A stretch of DNA of 64,000 nt from assembly GCF_016862075.1 (NCBI RefSeq), contig NZ_BOMG01000103.1:62001-126000 (forward strand). The letters are read 5' to 3'. Every line of letters starts with the position of its first letter. Within the stretch, counting starts at the first letter, position 1. The position numbers and the translations under genes were made by a program. This DNA comes from Actinoplanes couchii. GTDB lineage: Bacteria; Actinomycetota; Actinomycetes; Mycobacteriales; Micromonosporaceae. The notes beneath the pieces were generated by a model, which searched no databases, had not been told where the DNA came from, and saw only the letters and a list, made by a program, of their open reading frames with translations. Shown one piece after another: positions 33,230 through 40,123 of the stretch.

Positions 33230-33289
33230 ATGTCGTCGTCAGTCGTGCAGGAATCCGAACAGCAGCTCGAGTCCGGGAGGGGCGACTGA
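33230..33289 (+). CDS. Leader peptide (19 aa) of the tRNA array
   Basis: ATG 33230 is preceded by GGAAAGGAG at good spacing. The peptide is MSSSVVQESEQQLESGRGD. Residues 2-14 contain only Ser, Val, Gln and Glu apart from one Leu, and these are exactly the amino acids of the six tRNAs encoded downstream. Codons TCG (2), GTC, CAG (3), GAA (2) and GAG are decoded directly by the array tRNAs. The stop at 33287 lies 17 bp before the terminator stem. This is the composition and geometry of an attenuation leader, not of a functional protein. Confidence 0.8.
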   Translation: MSSSVVQESEQQLESGRGD

Positions 33290-33319
33290 CGCCCGCAGCT
33301 TTTCGAAGCCGCCTCCCGG
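33273..33319 (+). promoter_or_regulatory. Antiterminator pairing in the leader
   Basis: CCGGGAGG (33273-33280, leader codons 15-17) is perfectly complementary to CCTCCCGG (33312-33319), the upper 5' arm of the terminator; GGC (33281-33283) also pairs with GCC (33308-33310), giving 11 bp with a single bulged G. It excludes the terminator. A ribosome reaching the stop codon would cover 33273-33283 and let the terminator form; a ribosome stalled earlier would leave them free. Confidence 0.7.
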
Positions 33320-33341
33320 AAATCGGGTGGGCGGCTTTTTT
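33306..33341 (+). terminator. Intrinsic terminator (attenuator) before the tRNA array
   Basis: 5' arm AAGCCGCC-T-CCCG (33306-33318), loop GAAAT, 3' arm CGGG-TG-GGCGGCTT (33324-33337), with a run of six T (33336-33341). The first tRNA starts at 33345, three bases after the T run, so array expression depends on readthrough. Confidence 0.85.
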
Positions 33342-33344
33342 AAT

Positions 33345-33416
33345 GGACTCGTGGAGCAGTGGAACGCTCGTCAGCCTCTCAAGCTGGAGACGCCGGTTCG
33401 ATCCCGGTCGGGTCTA
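33345..33416 (+). tRNA. tRNA-Glu(CTC)
   Basis: Complete cloverleaf: acceptor GGACTCG/CGGGTCT, D stem GAGC/GCTC, anticodon loop CTCTCAA (33376-33382, anticodon CTC, normal T33), T loop TTCGATC. No encoded CCA. First tRNA of a six-gene array; starts three bases after the attenuator. Confidence 0.85.
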
Positions 33417-33426
33417 CGAAACACAT

Positions 33427-33499
33427 TCCGAGATGGTGCAACCGGCAGCACGCCCGATTCTGGATCGGGAGGTTCGAGGTTCGAGTCCTCGTCTCGGAG
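33427..33499 (+). tRNA. tRNA-Gln(CTG)
   Basis: Acceptor TCCGAGA/TCTCGGA with discriminator G, D stem GTGC/GCAC, anticodon stem CCCGA/TCGGG with loop TTCTGGA (anticodon CTG, T33), T arm CGAGG-TTCGAGT-CCTCG. Ten bases after the tRNA-Glu gene. Confidence 0.88.
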
Positions 33500-33515
33500 C
33501 GCAGGAAAAAGAAAT

Positions 33516-33600
33516 GGATGGGCCAGCCGATGGGCGCCGGCCGCGGTCCCGAAAACCGTTGGGGGTAACACCCGTGCGAGTTCGACTCTCGCCCCATCCG
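33516..33600 (+). tRNA. tRNA-Ser(CGA)
   Basis: Class II tRNA with a long variable arm (GGGGGTAACACCC region). Acceptor GGATGGG/CCCATCC, discriminator G as usual for serine, anticodon loop CCCGAAA: anticodon CGA but C at position 33. Position 8 is also C rather than T. T arm GCGAG-TTCGACT-CTCGC is regular. Confidence 0.8.
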
Positions 33601-33610
33601 CGCAGTTCAC

Positions 33611-33684
33611 GTCCGGCTGGCTCAGCCTGGTAGAGCGCCATCCCGACACGGTGGAGGACGCTGGTTCGAATCCAGCGCCGGACA
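33611..33684 (+). tRNA. tRNA-Val(GAC)
   Basis: Acceptor GTCCGGC/GCCGGAC, discriminator A, D stem GCTC/GAGC, anticodon stem CCATC/GGTGG with loop CCGACAC (33643-33649): anticodon GAC, again C33. T arm GCTGG-TTCGAAT-CCAGC. Confidence 0.82.
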
Positions 33685-33698
33685 CGACAATTGAACAG

Positions 33699-33773
33699 GG
33701 CGCAGTGGGCGAAAAGGTAGAGCCGCCGGTCTTTCAAACCGGACACTTGCGGGTTCGAACCCCGCCTGCGCTA
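33699..33773 (+). tRNA. tRNA-Glu(TTC)
   Basis: Acceptor GGCGCAG/CTGCGCT with a terminal G-T pair, anticodon stem CCGGT/ACCGG with loop CTTTCAA (anticodon TTC, T33), T arm GCGGG-TTCGAAC-CCCGC. D stem is weak (GGC/GCC). Confidence 0.83.
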
Positions 33774-33786
33774 CGCACGAAGCCAA

Positions 33787-33858
33787 GCCCGGTTAGCTCA
33801 GCGGCAGAGCATCTCGCCTACACCGAGACGGCCGGCGGTTCAAATCCGTCACCGGGCA
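33787..33858 (+). tRNA. tRNA-Val(TAC)
   Basis: Acceptor GCCCGGT/ACCGGGC, discriminator A, D stem GCTC/GAGC, anticodon stem TCTCG/CGAGA with loop CCTACAC (33817-33823): anticodon TAC with C33. T loop TTCAAAT. Last tRNA of the array; an IS256-type element starts 80 bp further on. Confidence 0.82.
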
Positions 33859-33938
33859 CGTCGTCCACCGGAGCACTTTCAACAACCCCGCCACCTTGAT
33901 GACCGGCAGGCCCCGGCCGCAGTTCCGGAAAACGATCC

Positions 33939-35105
33939 GGGACGGTAAATTTATCGGCGGATCTCGATATCTAGGGAGACGCTCGGAAAACGACCGAAGA
34001 GGTTGACCGGGAAGTGGCTGGCATCCCGCCGGCAGATATCTCGGATGATCAGCTCGTCGTGATGCTGGTGGACCGAGCTCGGGGTGACGACCTGAAGCTG
34101 ACCGGCGAGGGTGGGCTGTTGCAACAGCTCACCAAGCGGATCCTGGAGTCCGCGCTCGAAGGCGAGATCACCGATCACGTCGGGTTCGACAAGCATGACA
34201 AGGCCGCGAACAAGCGGGAGAACACCCGTAACGGTCACCGGTCCAAGACGGTGATCACCGGCGTCGGGCCGGTCGAGATCCGGGTGCCCCGCGATGTGGC
34301 CGGCTCGTTCGAGCCGCAGATCGTGCGCAAGCGGCAACGCCGGCTGACCGGCGTCGACGAGCTCGTCCTGCCGTTGTCGGCCAAAGGCCTCACGCATGGG
34401 GAGATCGCTGCTCACCTGAGCGAGGTGCATGGCACCGAAGTTTCGAAGCAGACGATCTCCACGATCACCGACAAGGTGATGGACGGGATGGCCGAGTGGC
34501 AGAACCGCGGTGTGCAGGACGTGCTCATGCTTGTCTGCGACGGGCTCAAGGGCCTGCCTGACGCGGTCGAGACGGTCTGGCCCAAGACCGTCGTGCAAAC
34601 CTGCGTGGTTCACCTTCTGCGGAACTCGTTCAAGTACTCGGCGCGTCAGGACTACGAGAAGATCGCCCGGGCGTTGAAACCGGTCTACACCGCGGCGACC
34701 GAGGACGCCGCCACCGAACGCTTCCTCGAGTTCAGCGAGACCTGGGGCGGCAAGTGTCCGGCGCTCGTGAGGTTGTGGGAGAACGCCTGGTCGGAGTGCG
34801 TGCCGTTCCTCGCCTTCGACGTAGAGATCCGCAAGGTCATCTGCACCACGAACGCCATCGAGTCCGTGAACGCCCGCATCCGCAAGGCCGTCCGGGCCCG
34901 CGGTCACTTCCCGAACGAGACCGCCGCCCTCAAATGTGTATACATGGCGTTGATGAGCCTCGACCCGACCGGCGCCGGCCGCCGCCGCCGGACCATGCGC
35001 TGGAAAGCACCCCTGAACGCCTTCCAAACCGCCTTCGAAGGCCGGCCCGACCCGGCCATCCACTGACCCACCACAACTCAGATCAGCCGTTCTCTTTACA
35101 GGCCC
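33939..35105 (+). mobile_element. IS256-family insertion sequence (defective)
   Basis: 1167 bp. Imperfect 26-bp inverted repeats at 33939-33964 and 35080-35105 share GTAAA, CGGC and GATCT blocks. An exact 8-bp target duplication, AACGATCC, flanks it (33931-33938 and 35106-35113), as expected for IS256. The transposase carries an internal deletion, so the copy cannot move by itself. Confidence 0.88.
34014..35066 (+). pseudogene. IS256-family (Mutator) transposase with in-frame internal deletion
   Basis: 350 residues from GTG 34014, in frame throughout. The N-terminal half (VGFDKHDKAANKRENTRNGH) and the C-terminal half are normal, with catalytic Asp176 (LVCDGLKGLP) and Glu283 (TNAIESVNARIR). 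But MAEWQNR is joined directly to GVQDVLMLV at residues 165/166 (about 34508). Full-length relatives have some 65-70 residues here that contain the first catalytic Asp (FIDAI...KIR). The DDE triad is therefore incomplete and the protein should be inactive, although it may still bind the ends. Confidence 0.82.
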
Positions 35106-35160
35106 AACGATCCGCGCCTGCTCGCCGCACGACCCCGACGCGGCAGGTCTTCGCCGGGGT

Positions 35161-35190
35161 GGGCCGGGCCCGCCGAAGCGGGGCCGGCCC
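35161..35190. terminator. GC-rich hairpin between the IS and the lectin gene
   Basis: GGGCCGG-GCCCGC / GCGGGG-CCGGCCC with loop CGAA. No T run, as is common for actinomycete terminators. Lies at the 3' side of the convergent lectin gene. Confidence 0.4.
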
Positions 35191-35209
35191 GGCCGGGTTC
35201 AGGCGGCGG

Positions 35210-35863
35210 TCAGAGGAGGAGCCACGACTCGTTGTAGGGCGCGTTCGATTCGCAGCCGAATTGCAGGATCGGCGCGTTGTTGTTCAGGCTCGCGTTCTGC
35301 ACGGTCAGGCATCGTCCGCTGTGCCGGTTGACGATGTGCACCTCGGAAGAATTGACGAACGGGCTCGTCAGGTACCAGTCGTCGTTGTGCGGCGCGGTGT
35401 TGTCACAGGTGAACTGCAGGATGCGGGCATTGTCCGCGGTTCCGGCATTCTGCACGGCGAGACATTTCCCGCTGTGCCGGTTGACCAGGTGGTAGTAGAT
35501 GCCACCGGCGGTCACCTCGTCGAAATACCAGTCGTCGTTGTGCGGCTCGGTGTTGTCGCACGTGAACTGGAGCGCGAACGCGTTCTGGGCGGTGCTCGCG
35601 TTCTGGATCGCGATGCACCGGCCGCTGTTGACGTTCCAGAGGTGGAACGGCCCGAGGCGGGCGGCCAGCGCACCGGTCTCCCCGGCTGCGGTGACGTAGG
35701 TCTCCGGGTCGGCACCCGGCGGTAGCACGACCGGCTGGGCCCCGGTGGCCGCCGGGGCCGTCACCGGCTCGGCGGCCTGTGCCGGGCCGGACAGTCCGAC
35801 GGCGAGCACCGCGAGAACGGACACGACGGCCGCCCCGATGGCACGCCTGCGCGTGTTGGACAT
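35210..35863 (-). CDS. Secreted ricin-type beta-trefoil lectin domain protein
   Basis: 217 residues. Signal peptide (1-30, ending AQA), a short linker, then a ricin B-like trefoil with three repeats, each containing a QxW-equivalent and a Cys pair: FHLWNVNSGRCIAIQNAS, YHLVNRHSGKCLAVQNAG and VHIVNRHSGRCLTVQNAS. It should bind galactose-type sugars outside the cell. No catalytic domain is attached, so it may work as a free lectin. A 200-bp upstream region separates it from the oxidoreductase. Confidence 0.88.
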   Translation of the reverse strand: MSNTRRRAIGAAVVSVLAVLAVGLSGPAQAAEPVTAPAATGAQPVVLPPGADPETYVTAAGETGALAARLGPFHLWNVNSGRCIAIQNASTAQNAFALQFTCDNTEPHNDDWYFDEVTAGGIYYHLVNRHSGKCLAVQNAGTADNARILQFTCDNTAPHNDDWYLTSPFVNSSEVHIVNRHSGRCLTVQNASLNNNAPILQFGCESNAPYNESWLLL

Positions 35864-35866
35864 ACC

Positions 35867-36073
35867 ACTCCTCAGTCGATTCTTCCGATCCCGAACGGGA
35901 TCCAGGATTGCGGGACCGATGACAAGAAGGGGTCACATCGAACACGTACAATAGGCGCTGGTAAATGCGTACAATCAATCAAATGAATTTCAAGTGAACG
36001 CCCACGATATTTCCCCCGTGTCGAACCTCGACGGCCCGCGTGAATCGAAGACTATCACTCGGTAATGCCATTC
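35867..36073. other. Intergenic region upstream of the lectin gene
   Basis: About 200 bp, relatively AT-rich near 35960-36000, without open frame or clear repeat. Presumably holds the lectin promoter and the 3' end of the oxidoreductase transcript. Confidence 0.4.
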
Positions 36074-37108
36074 TCACCCGCCGTGAGTCACGGATTCCGG
36101 CGAGAGGCCCCACGCGGAAGCGATGCGGGCCAGGGAGTCCTGCTGGGTGGCCGGGTCGTAGAGCATGCCGGCCAGGATCAGCTCGTCGGCCTCGGTGTGC
36201 TTCACCAGGGCGTCCAGGCTCGCCACCACCTCGTCGGCGGTGCCGACGTACTGGGCTCCGGACAGCGCCTCCATCATCTGCCGGTCCAGGTCCGAGAACG
36301 ACCGGGCGGCGGCCGCTTCCGGGGAGATCATCGGCTGGAAACCGCCGGTGCGCAGGTTCAGCATCATCACCCGGGACGGGCCGGCCTGGAACTGTGCCTG
36401 CTCCGCGGTCTCGGCGGCGATCACCGACGCGCTGACCATCACGTGCGGCCGCGGGAAACGCGGCGACGGCTGGAACCCGGTCCGGTACAGGTCCAGGGCC
36501 TCCTCCAGGCCGGACGCGGTCGGGAAGTGGTAGGCGTAGCAGAACGGCAGCCCGAGCGCCGCCGCCATCTGCGCGCCATAGGTCGAGGACCCCAGGATCC
36601 AGATCTCCGGGTACGTCGCCGGGGCGGGCGTGGCCTTCAACCGCCCGGCGCGGGTGGCCTGCCGGTCGTCGCCGAGCAGGCCCATCAGCATCCGCAGGTG
36701 CTCGGGGAACTGCTCCACGGTCAGGTAGGGCGAGACCCCGCGCAGAGCCGCCGCGGTCACCTGGTCGGTGCCGGGCGCCCGCCCGATGCCCAGGTCGACC
36801 CGGCCGGGGTAGAGCGCTTCGAGGATCGCGAACTGTTCGGCGACCACGAACGGCATGTGGTTGGGCAGCATCACGCCGCCCGAGCCGACCTTGATCCGGG
36901 TCGTGTTGGCAGCGGCGGCGGCCATCAGCACCGCGGGCGCGGTGGACGCGACGGCCGGGGTGTTGTGGTGCTCGGCCACCCAGAACCGGGAGTAGCCCAG
37001 CTCGTCGGCGGCCCTGGCGGTGCCGATCGCGCCGTGCAGGGCGTCGCCGCTGGTGTGGCCCTCGCGGACGACGGCCAGTTCCAGAACGGAGAGCGGTACG
37101 CGGGTCAT
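36074..37108 (-). CDS. Luciferase-like (LLM class) flavin-dependent oxidoreductase
   Basis: 344 residues. MTRVPLSVLELAVVREGHTSGDALHGAIGTARAADELGYSRFWVAEHHNTPAVASTAP is the N-terminus of the MsnO8-type LLM oxidoreductases; RIKVGSGGVMLPNHMPFVVAEQFAILEALYPGRVDLGIGRAPGTD follows. Uses reduced FMN/F420-type cofactor. Start ATG 37108 overlaps the TetR stop by 4 bp, so the pair is one operon controlled by that TetR. Confidence 0.9.
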   Translation of the reverse strand: MTRVPLSVLELAVVREGHTSGDALHGAIGTARAADELGYSRFWVAEHHNTPAVASTAPAVLMAAAAANTTRIKVGSGGVMLPNHMPFVVAEQFAILEALYPGRVDLGIGRAPGTDQVTAAALRGVSPYLTVEQFPEHLRMLMGLLGDDRQATRAGRLKATPAPATYPEIWILGSSTYGAQMAAALGLPFCYAYHFPTASGLEEALDLYRTGFQPSPRFPRPHVMVSASVIAAETAEQAQFQAGPSRVMMLNLRTGGFQPMISPEAAAARSFSDLDRQMMEALSGAQYVGTADEVVASLDALVKHTEADELILAGMLYDPATQQDSLARIASAWGLSPESVTHGG

Positions 37109-37671
37109 AGCTTTTTCCATTCGGGAGAGATCACGAGGGTGAACGCCTCGTCGATGAGCGCGTGCAGGCCGGGGATGCCGGTGTCGACGTCCCAGCGGGC
37201 GGAGACCGTGCTGAAGGCGGCCCGGGCCGTGTTGATCAGCAGGTCGAGCTGCAGATCGGTGGCGGCGGTGTCCCGGCCGGCGGCCCAGGCGCGGGCGCAG
37301 TCCCAGAACCTGTCGCACGTCTCGCGGGAGCAGACCGCGAGCGACGGGCTGGCGGCGATGACCCGGCACTGCCTGACGATCTCCGCACCGGCAGCCGCGG
37401 TGTAGGCCAGGATCAGCTGGTGCAGGGCGGTCCAGAGGGGCTCGCCGGCGGGCCGGGCGGCGGTGAGCTCGGCCCAGAGCCGCGGATCGTCCGGGTCCGG
37501 GTCGAACAGCACCGACTCCTTGGCGGCGAAGTAGTTGAAGTAGGTGCGCCGCGAGATGCCGGCGGCGGCGGTGATGTCGTCGACGGACACCGCGTCGAAG
37601 CCCCGATCGGCCATCAGCCCGACCGCCGAGTCACGGATCAGGCGCCACGTCTGTGGGCTTCGCTGTCGCAC
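37105..37671 (-). CDS. TetR family transcriptional regulator
   Basis: 188 residues. Helix-turn-helix VSVDDITAAAGISRRTYFNYFAAKESVLFD (about 29-58). First gene of an operon with the LLM oxidoreductase. A perfect palindrome with 10-bp arms lies 17 bp upstream of the start, so autorepression is very likely; the inducer is probably an oxidoreductase substrate. Confidence 0.9.
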   Translation of the reverse strand: MRQRSPQTWRLIRDSAVGLMADRGFDAVSVDDITAAAGISRRTYFNYFAAKESVLFDPDPDDPRLWAELTAARPAGEPLWTALHQLILAYTAAAGAEIVRQCRVIAASPSLAVCSRETCDRFWDCARAWAAGRDTAATDLQLDLLINTARAAFSTVSARWDVDTGIPGLHALIDEAFTLVISPEWKKL

Positions 37672-37687
37672 GTCGCCACCCTAACTC

Positions 37688-37708
37688 ATCGTGCACTGAG
37701 TGCACGAT
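37688..37708. promoter_or_regulatory. TetR operator palindrome
   Basis: Perfect inverted repeat: arms ATCGTGCACT and AGTGCACGAT around a single central G. Located between the TetR start and the upstream gene region. Confidence 0.8.
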
Positions 37709-37768
37709 AGCCCCCGGCGATATCCGGGAATGAATCCGATCAATGCGCTGAGCAGCGCTCGGTCAATC

Positions 37769-37795
37769 TGCCAGGTAGCATAGAGCCACCTGGCA
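37769..37795. promoter_or_regulatory. Inverted repeat upstream of the solitary DUF5753 gene
   Basis: TGCCAGGT (37769-37776) and ACCTGGCA (37788-37795) with 11 bp between. The TGCCA/TGGCA halves recur at 38874-38916, in front of the XRE/DUF5753 gene. Confidence 0.5.
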
Positions 37796-37863
37796 CTCCC
37801 CTTTCCGGACTCAACGGCGAGGACAACGACCCCAGCTTCGGATACCCAGAAGGAGTTGGTCTG

Positions 37864-38472
37864 ATGGACCCCCGTCCCGCTCTGTGGCAGCGTCTCGGCA
37901 TCACCCTCGATCCCGGCGACCCGCTCAGCCCCGAGACCCGTCTCCTGGTGGAGTTCGAGAAACGCGCCTGCCGCATCGACACCTTCGAACCGATGGTCAT
38001 CCCCGGCCTACTGCAGACCCGGGCGTACGCGGAGATCGTCCTGGGTTTCTTCGCCCCGCCGGAGGTCCTGGACCAGCACGTGGCCGCCCGCCTGGCCCGG
38101 CAGTCCCTGCTGGACTCCACCGACGGCCCGTCGATGCGTTTCCTGATCGACGAATCGGCGCTGCACCGCTGGGCGGGGGCGTCCGGCCCCGGCCCGGCGA
38201 TCATGCGGGAACAGATCGACCGGCTCCGGGACGCGGCCCGCCACCCCCGGGTGGACGTGCGGATCGTGCCGTTGCGGGCCGGCCTGCACGAGGGCATCAA
38301 GGGCCCGCTCGTCGTCCTGGAATTCGACGATCCGGAACCGGAGGGCCTGGTCTATCTGGAGGATCCGAAAGGCGACGTGATCCGGACCGGGCCGGAGGCG
38401 GTACGACAGTTCGCGGACCGGTTCGGATCACTGATGGATCTCGCCGTGCCGATCGATTCCCACGGCGGATGA
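37864..38472 (+). CDS. DUF5753 protein lacking the usual XRE helix-turn-helix
   Basis: 202 residues. It consists only of the DUF5753 ligand-like domain: FEKRACRIDTFEPMVIPGLLQTRAYAEIV, MRFLIDESALHRWAG, VRIVPLRAGLHEGIKGPLVVLEFDD. The N-terminal XRE DNA-binding domain that normally precedes DUF5753 in WhiJ-type regulators is absent; the frame upstream is not homologous. Could act as a dominant-negative or accessory subunit of the complete regulator at 38979. ATG 37864 is preceded by AGAAGGAG. Confidence 0.8.
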   Translation: MDPRPALWQRLGITLDPGDPLSPETRLLVEFEKRACRIDTFEPMVIPGLLQTRAYAEIVLGFFAPPEVLDQHVAARLARQSLLDSTDGPSMRFLIDESALHRWAGASGPGPAIMREQIDRLRDAARHPRVDVRIVPLRAGLHEGIKGPLVVLEFDDPEPEGLVYLEDPKGDVIRTGPEAVRQFADRFGSLMDLAVPIDSHGG

Positions 38473-38513
38473 CGGACTTCCGCGGCGGCGTCATCGCCGC
38501 CGCGGGAGGATGG

Positions 38514-38738
38514 TCAGCGCACTTGCGAGACGACCAGGAGAATCAGGGCGCCGACGGCGAACAGAACAGTCATTCCCATGGCCGCCGCGGCCCTGAGCAC
38601 TTCGGCGAATGGTCGCAACGAACGGGCGAGCGACCGGAGCGCCAGAATGATCAGGATCGCGGCGCCGAGGATCATAACGGTTGAGGCACCGTGACCTGGC
38701 GGCTGTTCTGTGGACAGCGCGACGACTACACTTTCCAC
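38514..38738 (-). CDS. Small two-helix membrane protein
   Basis: 74 residues from GTG 38738 with AAAGGAC upstream. Two hydrophobic helices (VMILGAAILIILALRSLA; AAAAMGMTVLFAVGALILLVVSQ) separated by RSLRPFAEVLR. No homologue is recognised. It is convergent with the DUF5753 gene and divergent from the XRE gene, inside the WhiJ-type cluster. Confidence 0.5.
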   Translation of the reverse strand: MESVVVALSTEQPPGHGASTVMILGAAILIILALRSLARSLRPFAEVLRAAAAMGMTVLFAVGALILLVVSQVR

Positions 38739-38873
38739 GAGCTTCGTCCTTTCTTTCCGTGTGACCGGTTGGGGGACAAGCGATTCATGGGCGCCTCCGG
38801 TTGCAGCCGGGGGTGCCCATCGCATTGAGGGCTCGTTCACCCTTACGGACAGTCTGAGTGTCAACACGTCTAG

Positions 38874-38916
38874 TTGGCAATTGCCAAAACGAGGGTTGGC
38901 AGACTACGTTTTGCCA
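38874..38916. promoter_or_regulatory. TTGGCAA palindrome and TGGCA-N10-TGCCA site before the XRE gene
   Basis: TTGGCAATTGCCAA (38874-38887) is a perfect palindrome; a second pair, TGGCA (38897-38901) and TGCCA (38912-38916), follows. Both are 60-100 bp upstream of the XRE/DUF5753 start and resemble the repeat at 37769-37795. Confidence 0.55.
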
Positions 38917-38978
38917 GCCGCACCCGTTGACAGCACTGCTGGACGTAGGATCGGGGTGCGTCAGCAGGAGGTGGCAGA

Positions 38979-39839
38979 GTGGCCAGGCGGAGCAGCCCGA
39001 CGGTGCGCAACCGTGAGCTCGGCGCGCTCCTGAAAGGGTTTCGCGAGGCCAAGGGGCTCACCGCCGCCCAGGTCGCCAAGGATGTGGGCCTGTCCCCCGC
39101 GGTCATCAGCCGCCTGGAGACCGCGTCCCGGACGTCACCGCGTTCCGGCGCCGCCAACGTCCGCGCCCTCTGCAGCTTCTACGGCCTGGACGCGCCGACG
39201 ACGGAACGACTCGTCCAGCTCGCCCGCGAGGGTTCCCAGCCGGGCTGGTGGCAACGGTTCGATCTGGAGGAACCGACCGCTACCTATCTGGACCTGGAGA
39301 CCGCGGCACTCTCGATCGACACTTTCGAGAGCTGGATCGCGCCCGGCCTGCTCCAGACCCGGGAATACGCCTCCGAGGTGATCCAGCTCCTGCGGTCGCA
39401 TCTGTCGGCCGAGCAGCTGACCGAGACGCTGGAGTCACGGATCCAGCGTGGGCGGATCCTCACCGGGGAGAACCCGCTGATCTTCCATCCGGTCATCGAC
39501 GAATCCGTTCTGCACCGGAGCGTCGGAACCCGGCGGATTCTGCGGGATCAGCTGATCCATCTGAGGAAGGCCGCAGCCCTCCCCAATGTGACCGTTCAGG
39601 TCCTCCCGTTCTCGGCCGGGATCAACGACGGGACCAACGGACCGTTCTCGATCATGAACTTCGCCGAGGAGTTGATGCCGCCGGTGGTCCACAGCGAGGG
39701 ACAGCTGGGGCAATTGTTCGAGGACGACCCGCGCGTGGTCGGGCGTGTCCGGCAGGCTTTCACCGCATTGACCGCCGCCGCGCTCACCCCGGAAGAATCG
39801 CTGAATTTGATCGATGAACGAATCCGCGCCCTAACCTAG
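38979..39839 (+). CDS. XRE/DUF5753 regulator (WhiJ-type)
   Basis: 286 residues. Residues about 10-70 are the helix-turn-helix (ELGALLKGFREAKGLTAAQVAKDVGLSPAVISRLETASR). Residues about 95-280 are DUF5753 (TFESWIAPGLLQTREYASEVIQLL; VIDESVLHRSVG; VQVLPFSAGINDGTNGPFSIM). In Streptomyces such proteins pair with a DUF397 partner and modulate development or antibiotic production. Start GTG 38979 with GGAGGTGG upstream. The next gene, 19 bp on, is the DUF397 partner. Confidence 0.9.
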   Translation: MARRSSPTVRNRELGALLKGFREAKGLTAAQVAKDVGLSPAVISRLETASRTSPRSGAANVRALCSFYGLDAPTTERLVQLAREGSQPGWWQRFDLEEPTATYLDLETAALSIDTFESWIAPGLLQTREYASEVIQLLRSHLSAEQLTETLESRIQRGRILTGENPLIFHPVIDESVLHRSVGTRRILRDQLIHLRKAAALPNVTVQVLPFSAGINDGTNGPFSIMNFAEELMPPVVHSEGQLGQLFEDDPRVVGRVRQAFTALTAAALTPEESLNLIDERIRALT

Positions 39840-39858
39840 AAAAGCCAAGGACCAGACC

Positions 39859-40074
39859 ATGACCGAACCGAAGATCGACCGTAACTCGCTGCACTGGCGC
39901 ATCGCCACACGCAGCGGAGGCGGTAACTGTGTGGAGATCGCGAAAAGCGACGACCTGATCGCCTTCCGGAACTCCAAGCGCCCGGACGGCGAGATCATTC
40001 TTTACACGCAGCCCGAATTCGCGGCCTTCCTGGACGGAGCGAAGAAGGGCGAGTTCGACGATCTCCTGGGCTGA
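39859..40074 (+). CDS. DUF397 domain protein
   Basis: 71 residues: IDRNSLHWRIATRSGGGNCVEIAKSDDLIAFRNSKRPDGEIILYTQPEFAAFLDGAKKGEFDDL, the standard DUF397 pattern (W-x-S-x-C-V-E; RDS/RNS; L-x-F-x-x-x-E-W-x-x-F). These small proteins antagonise or assist the adjacent XRE/DUF5753 regulator. AAGGACCAGACC precedes ATG 39859. Confidence 0.92.
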   Translation: MTEPKIDRNSLHWRIATRSGGGNCVEIAKSDDLIAFRNSKRPDGEIILYTQPEFAAFLDGAKKGEFDDLLG

Positions 40075-40123
40075 GTGAGACAGGCGGAACGGGCGGCGAC
40101 CGGCGACGGTTGCCGCCCGTTCG

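Noticed and set aside
33859..33938. A seventh tRNA after tRNA-Val(TAC)
   Set aside because: No T-arm (GTTCRANNC) or acceptor pairing could be found in these 80 bp before the IS.
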